Shown here: piece by piece, positions 6,514 to 13,568 of the stretch
Numbering within the stretch: position 1 is the stretch's first letter
How the letters are laid out: every line of letters begins with the position of its first letter
From: Candidatus Amesbacteria bacterium
GTDB taxonomy: Bacteria; Patescibacteriota; Microgenomatia; CAZETR01; Amesbacteraceae
Reading direction: 5' to 3'
DNA length: 16,306 bases
Assembly: GCA_030681075.1 (NCBI GenBank)
Contig: JAUXUE010000074.1
Coordinates: 1-16,306, forward strand
Notes under the pieces: model-generated
What the model was told of the DNA's origin: nothing
The model's input: only the letters and a program-made list of their open reading frames with translations
Databases searched by the model: none
Program-made: the position numbers and the translations under genes

Positions 6514-6955
6514 TCCATTTTGTTCTGACAACGAAACCAGCGTCCTCGAGTCCCGGGTAGCCGAGGACGGTCAGTCCTTGCGCCGTAGGCGCGAGTGTCA
6601 AAAGTGTGACAAGAGATTTACAACCTTTGAAAGAGTAGAGGGACCGATTATCTTTGTCATCAAAAGAGATGGCAGCAGGCAAGCCTTTGATAGACAAAAA
6701 ATTGTGGGTGGCGTAATTAGATCTTTTGACAAGAGACCCTTCTCGATTGATTTAGTCCGTCAGTTGGCCGACGAAGTCGAGAAAGAGGTCCGCAAAAAAG
6801 AAGTCTCGGAGATTACCAGTATTGCTGTAGGTAAGATGGTCCTAAAGCGCCTAAAAGCCATCGACCGCGTGGCTTGGCTTCGCTTCTCGACAGTCTATCT
6901 CGAGGTCTCGGATATTGAAGAATATGAAAAGTTAGTGGAAAAGCTTACAAATTAA
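6506..6955 (+). CDS. nrdR: Transcriptional repressor NrdR
   Basis: 149 aa, full family length. The N-terminal zinc ribbon has C3, C6, C31 and C34 (MKCPFC...ECQKC) with the conserved S-R-R-R-R-E-C-like stretch between. The ATP-cone domain (about 49-139) starts with IIFVIKRDGSRQAFDRQKI. NrdR senses ATP/dATP and represses ribonucleotide reductase operons through pairs of NrdR boxes; two are visible just upstream. The gene is followed by nrdJ after a single base, so the two are co-transcribed and the repressor controls itself and its target. Identity is certain. Confidence 0.98.
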   Translation: MKCPFCSDNETSVLESRVAEDGQSLRRRRECQKCDKRFTTFERVEGPIIFVIKRDGSRQAFDRQKIVGGVIRSFDKRPFSIDLVRQLADEVEKEVRKKEVSEITSIAVGKMVLKRLKAIDRVAWLRFSTVYLEVSDIEEYEKLVEKLTN

Positions 6956-6956
6956 T

Positions 6957-9200
6957 ATGGACATACCAACAGATATTACAGCTCCGCAGTGGAGTACCCA
7001 AGCAATAAAAGTCCTTAAAGAAAGATATTTTAAAAAAGATAAAGAGGGTAATATTTTGGAAGACGTCAATCAGATGTGTTGGAGGGTGGCTCGTGAAATG
7101 GCTTCAGTCGAACAAGACGCCAATAAATACGCCCGAGAATATTATAGATTGATGTTAAACCGCTGGTTTTTGCCAAATTCACCAACTCTTATGAATGCCG
7201 GAAAAAACAACGGTCTGCAATACAGTGCCTGCTATGTACTCCCTGTCCCCGACGATATTGCTGGAATATTTGATGGGATTAAACACCAAGCTCTTATTCA
7301 CCAGAGTGGTGGAGGAACAGGGTTTTCTTTTTCAAGACTTAGAGCCAAGGGATCTAGGGTGGGAAGTACTATGGGTGTTGCTTCTGGTCCAGTTTCTTTT
7401 ATGCGCATATATAACGAAGCTACCCAACAAATAAAGCAAGGAGGGATGAGAAGAGGGGCAAACATGGGAATCTTACGTGTTGACCATCCAGATATTCTGG
7501 AATTCATTCATTGCAAAGATGATGGTACCGGCATTACCAATTTTAATATTTCGGTCACAATCACTAATAAATTTATGGAAGCCCTTTCTAAAGATGAAGA
7601 CTACGAATTGATCGCGCCAAATTCAAAACAAGTTGTAGGTAGACTTTCTGCAAAGAAAGTCTGGGATGAAATTGCCAAAGGCGCTTGGCAGACGGGGGAC
7701 CCCGGACTCGTATTTATCGATAGAATAAATGAAAGCACCTCAAACCCCATTAGAGCCGAAGGCTGGGAAGTGGAATCGACCAACCCCTGTGGTGAACAGC
7801 CCCTCTATCCTTATGATGCTTGTAACTTAGGAAGTATCTTTCTTAAATATTTTATAAAAGATAAACAAGTGGATTGGGACAAACTCAAAGAAACAACACA
7901 TTTGGCGGTCAGATTTCTAGATAGTGTCATCGAAAAAAACCCATTTCCACTTCCTCAAATAGCAGAAACAGTCAGGAATATCCGAAGAATTGGATTGGGC
8001 ATTGGTGGCTGGGCAGATATGCTCGTAGAACTGGAAATTCCCTATGATAGTCAACAAGCACTTGATCTGGCTGAAAAAATAATGAAATTTATAAACGATG
8101 AAGGACACAAAGCTTCGATGCAACTTGCTATAGAACGTGGACCGTTTCCTATGTGGCAACAAAGTATATATAAAGATACTCCAATTCGTAACAGTACTGT
8201 GACAACAATAGCCCCTACAGGATCAATTGGAATATTGGCTGATAATTCAGGGGGCTGCGAACCCCTATTTGCGATTGCTTATCAACATATTGTAAAAATA
8301 GAAAATCGGACACTTACGTTTGTAAATCCAAAGTTTGAGGAAGTGGCACACAAACGCGGTTTTTATTCCGAGGGTCTAATGAAAAAGGTTTCGGAGCATG
8401 GTGTTGTACGCGATATTGAGGAGATCCCGGCTGATGTCCGGGCAGTCTTTGGGACAGCCCATGAAATAAATCCTGACTGGCATGTCAAGACTCAGGCTGC
8501 TTTTCAAAAATATACCGATAACGGTGTCAGTAAGACCATTAATTTGAGACATGATAGTACTGTCGAGGATATCAAAAAAGCCTATATGATGGCTTGGGAT
8601 ACCGGTTGTATGGGAATTACTGTCTTTCGCGATGGTTGTAAAAATGAGCAGGTTTTAAATTTGGGAATTGGAAAAGAGCCAGTTCCTACTATCAAACCAA
8701 GACCTCTAAAAGTCGAGGGGGCTACTTATAGAATCGAAACTCCGATGGGGATTGCTTTTATTACTGTTAATCAAGATCCTGATGGAAACCCCTTTGAAGT
8801 CTTTGTGACTATCGGTAAAGCAGGAAGCGAAGTCGCTGCCATGGCAGAAGCCTTGGGTAGACTTATCTCAACCACTTTACGATTTGGAAATCATTTACCC
8901 CCTCGGGAGAGAGCACGAGAACTGATGGATCAACTGATGGGGATAGGTGGGGGAAGATCGGTAGGTTTTGGACCAAACAAGATAAAAAGCTTACCCGATG
9001 CAGTAGCTAAAGCCCTGGGCATGCACTTTGGCTTAATTGGTTTCCAACCAGAATCAGAAAATACTCACCCTGCAGTTCAATTAACACTTGATGATAAACC
9101 GACTCGGCGCATGGATCTCTGTCCCAAATGTGGTGAAACTGCGTTGGCTTTTGAAGAAGGGTGCAAAAAATGTTATGGGTGTGGGTATAGTGAGTGTTAA
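6957..9200 (+). CDS. nrdJ: Class II (adenosylcobalamin-dependent) ribonucleotide reductase
   Basis: 747 aa. Reduces ribonucleotides to deoxyribonucleotides through a thiyl radical made with adenosylcobalamin; it needs no oxygen and no second subunit. Visible: NSPTLMNAG, the first redox Cys in YSACYVLPV (C92), the finger-loop motif NPCGE with radical Cys C278 and Glu E280, and TTIAPTGSIGILADNSGGCEP. The C-terminal tail has CPKC...CKKCYGCGYSEC (C722, C725, C736, C739, C742, C747), the shuttle/zinc-like Cys cluster of NrdJ. No intein or frameshift. It is coupled to nrdR (1 bp gap) under two NrdR boxes. Its cofactor supplier, a PduO adenosyltransferase, lies 640 bp downstream. A palindrome follows the stop codon. 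Confidence 0.98.
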   Translation: MDIPTDITAPQWSTQAIKVLKERYFKKDKEGNILEDVNQMCWRVAREMASVEQDANKYAREYYRLMLNRWFLPNSPTLMNAGKNNGLQYSACYVLPVPDDIAGIFDGIKHQALIHQSGGGTGFSFSRLRAKGSRVGSTMGVASGPVSFMRIYNEATQQIKQGGMRRGANMGILRVDHPDILEFIHCKDDGTGITNFNISVTITNKFMEALSKDEDYELIAPNSKQVVGRLSAKKVWDEIAKGAWQTGDPGLVFIDRINESTSNPIRAEGWEVESTNPCGEQPLYPYDACNLGSIFLKYFIKDKQVDWDKLKETTHLAVRFLDSVIEKNPFPLPQIAETVRNIRRIGLGIGGWADMLVELEIPYDSQQALDLAEKIMKFINDEGHKASMQLAIERGPFPMWQQSIYKDTPIRNSTVTTIAPTGSIGILADNSGGCEPLFAIAYQHIVKIENRTLTFVNPKFEEVAHKRGFYSEGLMKKVSEHGVVRDIEEIPADVRAVFGTAHEINPDWHVKTQAAFQKYTDNGVSKTINLRHDSTVEDIKKAYMMAWDTGCMGITVFRDGCKNEQVLNLGIGKEPVPTIKPRPLKVEGATYRIETPMGIAFITVNQDPDGNPFEVFVTIGKAGSEVAAMAEALGRLISTTLRFGNHLPPRERARELMDQLMGIGGGRSVGFGPNKIKSLPDAVAKALGMHFGLIGFQPESENTHPAVQLTLDDKPTRRMDLCPKCGETALAFEEGCKKCYGCGYSEC

Positions 9201-9240
9201 TAACTCCCTCTTGCATCTCCCTCTTAAGCTAAGAGGGAGA
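9201..9240. repeat. Stop-codon-associated palindrome, copy 2
   Basis: TAACTCCCTC starts immediately after the TAA of nrdJ. It is followed by arms TCTCCCTCTTA (9216-9226) and TAAGAGGGAGA (9230-9240) around AGC, then ACGCT. It is almost the same element as at 13061-13104, including the lead and the CGCT tail. Confidence 0.85.
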
Positions 9241-9262
9241 ACGCTCAGTATTATAAGTAAGA

Positions 9263-9268
9263 TATAAT
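9263..9268 (+). promoter_or_regulatory. -10 element of the CYTH-pduO operon
   Basis: A perfect TATAAT followed by 6 nt (aagaat) and ATG 9275. No good -35 is seen at 16-18 bp. No NrdR box is visible here, so this transcript is probably not under direct NrdR control. Confidence 0.65.
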
Positions 9269-9274
9269 AAGAAT

Positions 9275-9847
9275 ATGGAAGAGATTGAAGTGAAATTCTT
9301 GGGAATTAATCCTCTTGAGATAGAGAATAAACTATTGTCTTTAGGGGCTAAAAAGATATATGACAGAGTATTTAAGGATAGAGTCTTTGACTATGAAGGG
9401 TGGCCGCTAGACGCAAATTATTCTTGGCTGAGACTTCGCGATAAAGGCGATAAAATTACCTTGAGTTACAAACGAAGGTTTGGTATTGAAAAAAATGCCA
9501 ACGATGGGGGAATGGAAGAAGTTGAAGTAAAAGTAGATAACTTTGAAAAGACAACTTTGTTGCTAGAAAAAATAGGCATGATACAAAAATTTAATGAAGA
9601 GAAAAGAAGAATTCATTTTGAATTGGATGGAACGGATATAGATATTGATACTTGGCCGTTATTGGAACCTTATCTTGAGATTGAGGGAAATTCCTGGGAT
9701 AAAGTCCAAGAAATGGCAGAAAAACTAGGTCTGAATTGGAATGATAGAAAGATGTTGGCAGCAATGCAGATTTATGAACTGAAAGGAATAAATGAAAAAG
9801 ACTATCGTGTCCTAACCTTTGATAAACAGATAAAGAGGGATGAATAA
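9275..9847 (+). CDS. CYTH-domain triphosphate-handling enzyme
   Basis: 190 aa with a full CYTH (triphosphate tunnel metalloenzyme) domain: the N-terminal ExExK motif EIEVK (residues 3-7), basic tunnel residues R53 and R55 (WLRLR) and K66 (LSYK), EEVEVKV at 81-87, and the closing acidic strands DIDIDTW and YLEIEG (E135, E137). Members are tripolyphosphatases, thiamine triphosphatases or class IV adenylate cyclases. The sequence alone does not decide. The overlap of 8 bp with pduO matters, because PduO enzymes release triphosphate, the substrate of CYTH tripolyphosphatases; I infer that role. It has its own leaderless promoter after the palindrome behind nrdJ. The tail after about residue 165 is not part of the core domain. 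Confidence 0.9.
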   Translation: MEEIEVKFLGINPLEIENKLLSLGAKKIYDRVFKDRVFDYEGWPLDANYSWLRLRDKGDKITLSYKRRFGIEKNANDGGMEEVEVKVDNFEKTTLLLEKIGMIQKFNEEKRRIHFELDGTDIDIDTWPLLEPYLEIEGNSWDKVQEMAEKLGLNWNDRKMLAAMQIYELKGINEKDYRVLTFDKQIKRDE

Positions 9848-10319
9848 AATTTATACCAAAAAAGGGGACAAGGGGGAGACAGGGACGTTTCATGGCAGAA
9901 TTAGTAAGAGTGATCAGCTGGCAATTACGCTTGGGACGATTGATGAATTGAATTCTTGGATTGGAGTCTGTGAACCAAACAAAGAGATGCATCGCATCCA
10001 AACTAATCTCATGACAATCAATTCTATCTTGGCGGGGTCAAAGAAGCATAAATTTTCAAACTATGAAACTATTCACTTAGAAAAATTTATTGACAAATTA
10101 TCAGATCAATTACCAGAACTCAAGAACTTTATTTATCCTGTGGGTAATTTGCAGGTAGCAAGAGCTGTCTGCCGACGGGCCGAACGCGAAATCGTAAAAT
10201 TAGAAGTTAAGGACAAAAATATTTTGAAATATATAAATAGATTATCGGATGCCTTGTTTGTCATGGCCAGACATGTGAATGCAAAAAATAATGTCCCTGA
10301 AGAAGTCTGGAAAATTTAG
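9840..10319 (+). CDS. PduO-type ATP:cob(I)alamin adenosyltransferase
   Basis: 159 aa. Transfers the adenosyl group of ATP to cob(I)alamin, giving adenosylcobalamin and triphosphate. Seen: the N-terminal ATP loop YTKKGDKGETG (5-15), GTIDELNSWIG (32-42), the active-site helix RAVCRRAEREIV (108-119) and NRLSDALFVMARH (133-145), all PduO landmarks. It is somewhat shorter than the usual 180-200 aa, mainly in the middle helices. The start overlaps the CYTH gene by 8 bp with no good Shine-Dalgarno, so translation is probably coupled. NrdJ upstream is the obvious user of its product. I see no B12 synthesis gene, which fits salvage. Confidence 0.95.
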   Translation: MNKIYTKKGDKGETGTFHGRISKSDQLAITLGTIDELNSWIGVCEPNKEMHRIQTNLMTINSILAGSKKHKFSNYETIHLEKFIDKLSDQLPELKNFIYPVGNLQVARAVCRRAEREIVKLEVKDKNILKYINRLSDALFVMARHVNAKNNVPEEVWKI

Positions 10320-10325
10320 TATTAT
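10320..10325 (+). promoter_or_regulatory. Possible -10 before the 130-aa gene
   Basis: TATTAT directly after the pduO stop codon, then 6 nt (tagagt) and ATG 10332. The -35 is weak. Read-through from pduO is equally possible. Confidence 0.45.
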
Positions 10326-10331
10326 TAGAGT

Positions 10332-10724
10332 ATGAAACCTGCCCAGGATGATGACAATGATCAACCCACACCAACCCTTACTGAAGAAATAGTGGCGGAA
10401 TTTGGCGGAAAAGAGAGGGAGCCTGTAAAAATTACCGAAATTCCAACCCATGTCGAAATAGAGAAAAGTCCCGAAACCGCAGGCTATATCGAAAGAGTGG
10501 AGAAGCAAGCTGAGTTGAAAACACCAGTAATGGACGATAGTAGTGGTCAGACACTGGTCCAAGCTGCAGATCCGGTGGATCCGGTTGTTACCTTGCCGCT
10601 TACCGATGATCAGATAGTCAAAGGTTTGCATCACCATGTCTGGGAAGCTATTCGCTGGCTGGCTACCTGGTGCGTTCGCCAAGCATTGATTCTCCATAAG
10701 CATATAATAGGATTAGCCCAATGA
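10332..10724 (+). CDS. Unknown 130-aa protein, likely partner of the downstream ATPase
   Basis: The N-terminal 85 residues are charged and look disordered (MKPAQDDDNDQPTPTLTEE, many E/D/P/T). The C-terminal part (about 88-130) is ordered, starts with VVTLPLTDDQIVKGLHHH and ends in an amphipathic or membrane-facing helix with several Trp (VWEAIRWLATWCVRQALI). No signal peptide or enzymatic motif. The stop overlaps the start of the ATPase gene (ATGA), so the two are translated together and probably form one complex. I do not recognise a family. The layout, a floppy acidic arm plus a C-terminal helix, would suit an adaptor that tethers to the membrane or the ATPase. Confidence 0.8.
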   Translation: MKPAQDDDNDQPTPTLTEEIVAEFGGKEREPVKITEIPTHVEIEKSPETAGYIERVEKQAELKTPVMDDSSGQTLVQAADPVDPVVTLPLTDDQIVKGLHHHVWEAIRWLATWCVRQALILHKHIIGLAQ

Positions 10725-13063
10725 CCGAATTTACATCATTATTTATTGCCTTGATTTTTCTGATGGCTGTGGCAGCTGTCGTATTTTTGCTTTTATTTTT
10801 TGGGGTCTACTTGGCCATTGCTTTTTACCGGCACCGCGACCGTGAGAAAAAATCCCTGGCCATGATCTGCCTCCAAGTGGCCGTCCCCCGCGACAATGAA
10901 ATAAAAACTGATGCTATGGAGCAGGTGTTCAACAGTTTATCGTCTATCAAAAAAGGAGGCTTGGGTCCATTTGGCTGGTTTTCTTTCTTACAAAGTCAGC
11001 CCCACATCAGCTTTGAAATAGTAGCGGGTAAAGAAGATATTAGATTTTATATTATTGTCCCAGACAAACTTCGCGATCTGGTGGAAAAACAAATTCATGG
11101 CAGTTATCCAGGCGCGGAAATAAAAATTGTCGAGGAGCCCAATATATTTACTGAGGAGGGACATGTGGAATACACGTGGCTCGTTATGCGTGGGGTCCCT
11201 TACAAACCCTTGCAAGTTTATAAAAATCTGGCGGTTGATCCGATGGCAGCACTCACCTCGTCCTTGGCCAAAATGGGAGAAGGGGAGGGTGCGCATATCC
11301 AAATACTAATCGCTCCTGCTGACAGCAAATGGAAAGGCCAAGGCCGGTCTTGGATCGGTAAAACCAAAAAATCTGAAAGCGATCCCGAGAAAGCCAGCTA
11401 TAAAGTGGATCCCAAGGTATTGGAAGCAGTGGACAACAAAGTCTCCAAAAACGGCTTTGAAACTACAATCAGACTGGTCGTCTGCTCAACATCTAAAGAA
11501 TCGGCCAAGGCTCACATGGGAAATATCAGAGCCGGGTTTGAACAATACAATAGTGACAACAATGGCCTATCCGGTAAAAAAGTCCGGTTTTCGGGAACAT
11601 TTGTCTCGGATTTTATTTACCGCTACCAACCTATGCTCTGGTGGGGAGCTCAGACGATCTTAAATAGTGAAGAGCTGGCGACTCTCTATCATTTTCCCAA
11701 CAAAACTATTGAAACCCCACATATCTTTTGGCTCAATGCCAAGCGGGCTCCTGCCCCCCAACAAATTCCCGATCACGGATTGTATCTGGGCAAGAGTGTC
11801 TTTCGCGGTGTAACCAGGCCCGTATTTATGGGGGACGAAGACCGGCAACGCCATACCTATATCATCGGACGGACGGGGGTTGGTAAGACGGAACTGCTCA
11901 AGCAAATGATTATCCAAGACATGAAAGAGGGCAAAGGGGTGTGCCTCATAGACCCCCACGATTTGGCTGAAAACATACTCGGATATATTCCAGCCGAGAG
12001 AGCTGAAGATGTGATCTATTTTGATCCCGGCGATCTCGAGCGTCCGATGGGACTGAATATGATTCAGGCTAGTAACGAAAAAGAAAAGCATTTTATCGCC
12101 AGTAGTATTATCGGGCTAATGTATAAGCTCTATGATCCGCACAAGACCGGAATTATTGGTCCTCGGTTTGAGCACGCCATTCGCAATGCCATGCTCACAG
12201 TTCTCGATGCGGTTCCTGGGGGAACATTTGTGGAAGTGGTGCAGGCTCTGCAAAGACCAGACTTCGTCCAAGAGATGCTGCCACGTGTCCAAGACCCGAT
12301 TGTCAGGCGCTATTGGACGGATCAAATTGCCCAAACCTCGGACTTTCACAAGTCCGAAGTCCTCGATTATATTGTCTCCAAATTTGGCCGGTTTATAACC
12401 GACAAAATGATGCGGGTTATTATTGGGCAAAGTGAAAGTGTCATTAATTTTCGTAAAGTCATGGACGAGGGGAAAATATTGATTGTCAATCTCAACAAAG
12501 GGCGACTGGGTGAAGAAAATAGTAATTTCTTGGGATTGATTCTCGTGCCGAGGCTCCTAATGGCCGCTCTCTCCAGAGCTGATATTCCCGAGAGCCAGAG
12601 GCGTCCATTTTATCTCTATGTCGATGAGTTTCAAAATTTTGCCACAGCTGACTTTGCCACAATTCTCTCGGAAGCCCGGAAATATAAACTTAATTTGACA
12701 GTTGCCAATCAATTTATTGGCCAGATGGAAGAGGAAGTCAAGAATGCTATTTTTGGTAATGTCGGTACCGTCATGACCTTCCGGACCGGTGTCTCAGACG
12801 CTAATTATTTACAACATGAATTTTCACCCACCTTTAACGAAGCCGATCTATTAAATGTTGATAAATATAATGTCTATATCAAAACTATCGTCAACAATGA
12901 ACCAGTGCCACCTTTCTCGATGGATGTGACCAAAGATATGAAAGCTGATAAAGCAGCTTACAATCCCCAGCTGGCAGAAGCCATCAAGCAGCTTTCGAGA
13001 TTAAAATATGGGAGAGATGTGAGACTGGTTGAGAGTGAAATTGCCGAGAGATCACAATTGTAA
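10721..13063 (+). CDS. Membrane-anchored TraD/VirD4- or HerA-like ATPase
   Basis: 780 aa. An N-terminal hydrophobic segment (about 5-33) with basic residues after it (YRHRDREKK) anchors it in the membrane. A 300-residue middle region of unknown fold follows. The C-terminal motor has Walker A GRTGVGKT (383-390), LIDPHDLAENIL after it, Walker B FYLYVDEF (D635, E636) and TVANQFIGQM, the sensor-like Gln block of FtsK/HerA/TraD motors. It resembles conjugative coupling proteins, but no relaxase, VirB4 or pilus gene is near, so a DNA pump or protein secretion motor is possible. ATG overlaps the upstream stop (ATGA); AGGA (10709-10712) lies 8 nt before it. A palindrome follows, starting at its stop codon. 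Confidence 0.85.
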   Translation: MTEFTSLFIALIFLMAVAAVVFLLLFFGVYLAIAFYRHRDREKKSLAMICLQVAVPRDNEIKTDAMEQVFNSLSSIKKGGLGPFGWFSFLQSQPHISFEIVAGKEDIRFYIIVPDKLRDLVEKQIHGSYPGAEIKIVEEPNIFTEEGHVEYTWLVMRGVPYKPLQVYKNLAVDPMAALTSSLAKMGEGEGAHIQILIAPADSKWKGQGRSWIGKTKKSESDPEKASYKVDPKVLEAVDNKVSKNGFETTIRLVVCSTSKESAKAHMGNIRAGFEQYNSDNNGLSGKKVRFSGTFVSDFIYRYQPMLWWGAQTILNSEELATLYHFPNKTIETPHIFWLNAKRAPAPQQIPDHGLYLGKSVFRGVTRPVFMGDEDRQRHTYIIGRTGVGKTELLKQMIIQDMKEGKGVCLIDPHDLAENILGYIPAERAEDVIYFDPGDLERPMGLNMIQASNEKEKHFIASSIIGLMYKLYDPHKTGIIGPRFEHAIRNAMLTVLDAVPGGTFVEVVQALQRPDFVQEMLPRVQDPIVRRYWTDQIAQTSDFHKSEVLDYIVSKFGRFITDKMMRVIIGQSESVINFRKVMDEGKILIVNLNKGRLGEENSNFLGLILVPRLLMAALSRADIPESQRRPFYLYVDEFQNFATADFATILSEARKYKLNLTVANQFIGQMEEEVKNAIFGNVGTVMTFRTGVSDANYLQHEFSPTFNEADLLNVDKYNVYIKTIVNNEPVPPFSMDVTKDMKADKAAYNPQLAEAIKQLSRLKYGRDVRLVESEIAERSQL

Positions 13064-13104
13064 CTCCCTCTCTGATCTCCCTCTTAACTTAAGAGGGAGA
13101 CGCT
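13061..13104. repeat. Stop-codon-associated palindrome, copy 3
   Basis: TAACTCCCTC begins with the TAA stop codon of the ATPase gene. Perfect 12-bp arms TCTCCCTCTTAA (13076-13087) and TTAAGAGGGAGA (13089-13100) surround one C, then CGCT. ACTTTT follows, so weak terminator activity is possible. Confidence 0.85.
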
Positions 13105-13132
13105 ACTTTTACCAAATAAAATAGTTAAATGT

Positions 13133-13138
13133 TAAAAT
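13133..13138 (+). promoter_or_regulatory. -10 element of tRNA-Ile(UAU)
   Basis: TAAAAT followed by 10 nt to the first base of the tRNA. The best -35 candidate (TTTACC, 13108-13113) has a 19 bp spacer and is weak. Confidence 0.5.
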
Positions 13139-13148
13139 ATGGAATATC

Positions 13149-13220
13149 GGGCCCGTCGTTCAACGGTAGTGACCGGTCTCTTATAAAGACCTGACGGAGG
13201 TTCAACTCCTCCCGGGCCCA
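13149..13220 (+). tRNA. tRNA-Ile, anticodon UAU
   Basis: Perfect acceptor stem GGGCCCG/CGGGCCC. The D arm has G-T-T/G-A-C plus a C-T mismatch and a loop containing GG. The anticodon arm is GGTCT-CTTATAA-AGACC with anticodon TAT at 13182-13184. The variable loop is 4 nt. The T arm GGAGG/CCTCC has loop TTCAACT. Discriminator A; CCA is not encoded. UAU reads AUA directly. Most bacteria instead use a CAU tRNA modified to lysidine by TilS. AUA codons are common in this window. The 3' end is 3 bp from the stop codon of the convergent 114-aa gene. Confidence 0.92.
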
Positions 13221-13223
13221 CAA

Positions 13224-13568
13224 TTATTCACCAAAATTAGCTATAGCAAATCTCCAAAAATCATCATAATCAAAGACGTTCTTGGCGCGTGTTTTGGTTA
13301 GCATATCTTCCCAATAACCTTCACCCTCTTGGTCTTCTACAAGCAGAACTTTGATTTTTGTATCTGATCCACGGAGTTGAGCAAGTTTTCCAAGTCGATG
13401 ATTTCCATCACGAGTTAATATCCCATGCTCGTGGTGATCTACCACAAAGATGTCTCGATGAATATTAGTATATTTATAATTCTTTACCCCCCTCCATTGA
13501 TCGATAAAGGGTAGATTACTTGGATTTACTTCCGAAAGGGAGAGAGTTATTAGTCGAATTTCTTTCAT
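13224..13568 (-). CDS. Unknown 114-aa protein with a ParB/Srx-like DGNHR motif
   Basis: A soluble protein, no signal or membrane segment. The centre reads HEHGILTRDGNHRLGKLAQLRG (about 47-68), then a strand IKVLLVEDQEG. The D-G-N-H-R-L turn resembles the DGxHR motif of ParB N-terminal-like (Srx-fold) domains, which bind or hydrolyse nucleotides. The match is a short motif only. The start codon overlaps the stop of the Xer recombinase gene (ATGA), so the two are translationally coupled, which could mean a role with the recombinase or with chromosome ends. It converges on the tRNA-Ile gene. Function otherwise unknown. Confidence 0.75.
   Translation of the reverse strand: MKEIRLITLSLSEVNPSNLPFIDQWRGVKNYKYTNIHRDIFVVDHHEHGILTRDGNHRLGKLAQLRGSDTKIKVLLVEDQEGEGYWEDMLTKTRAKNVFDYDDFWRFAIANFGE

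Noticed and set aside
6957..9200. Intein or split in nrdJ
   Set aside because: Length (747 aa) and continuity of all motifs match a normal NrdJ; no splicing-junction motifs.
10703..10708. TATAAT before the ATPase gene as promoter
   Set aside because: No -35 at a suitable distance and 12 nt to the ATG; the ATGA overlap explains expression.
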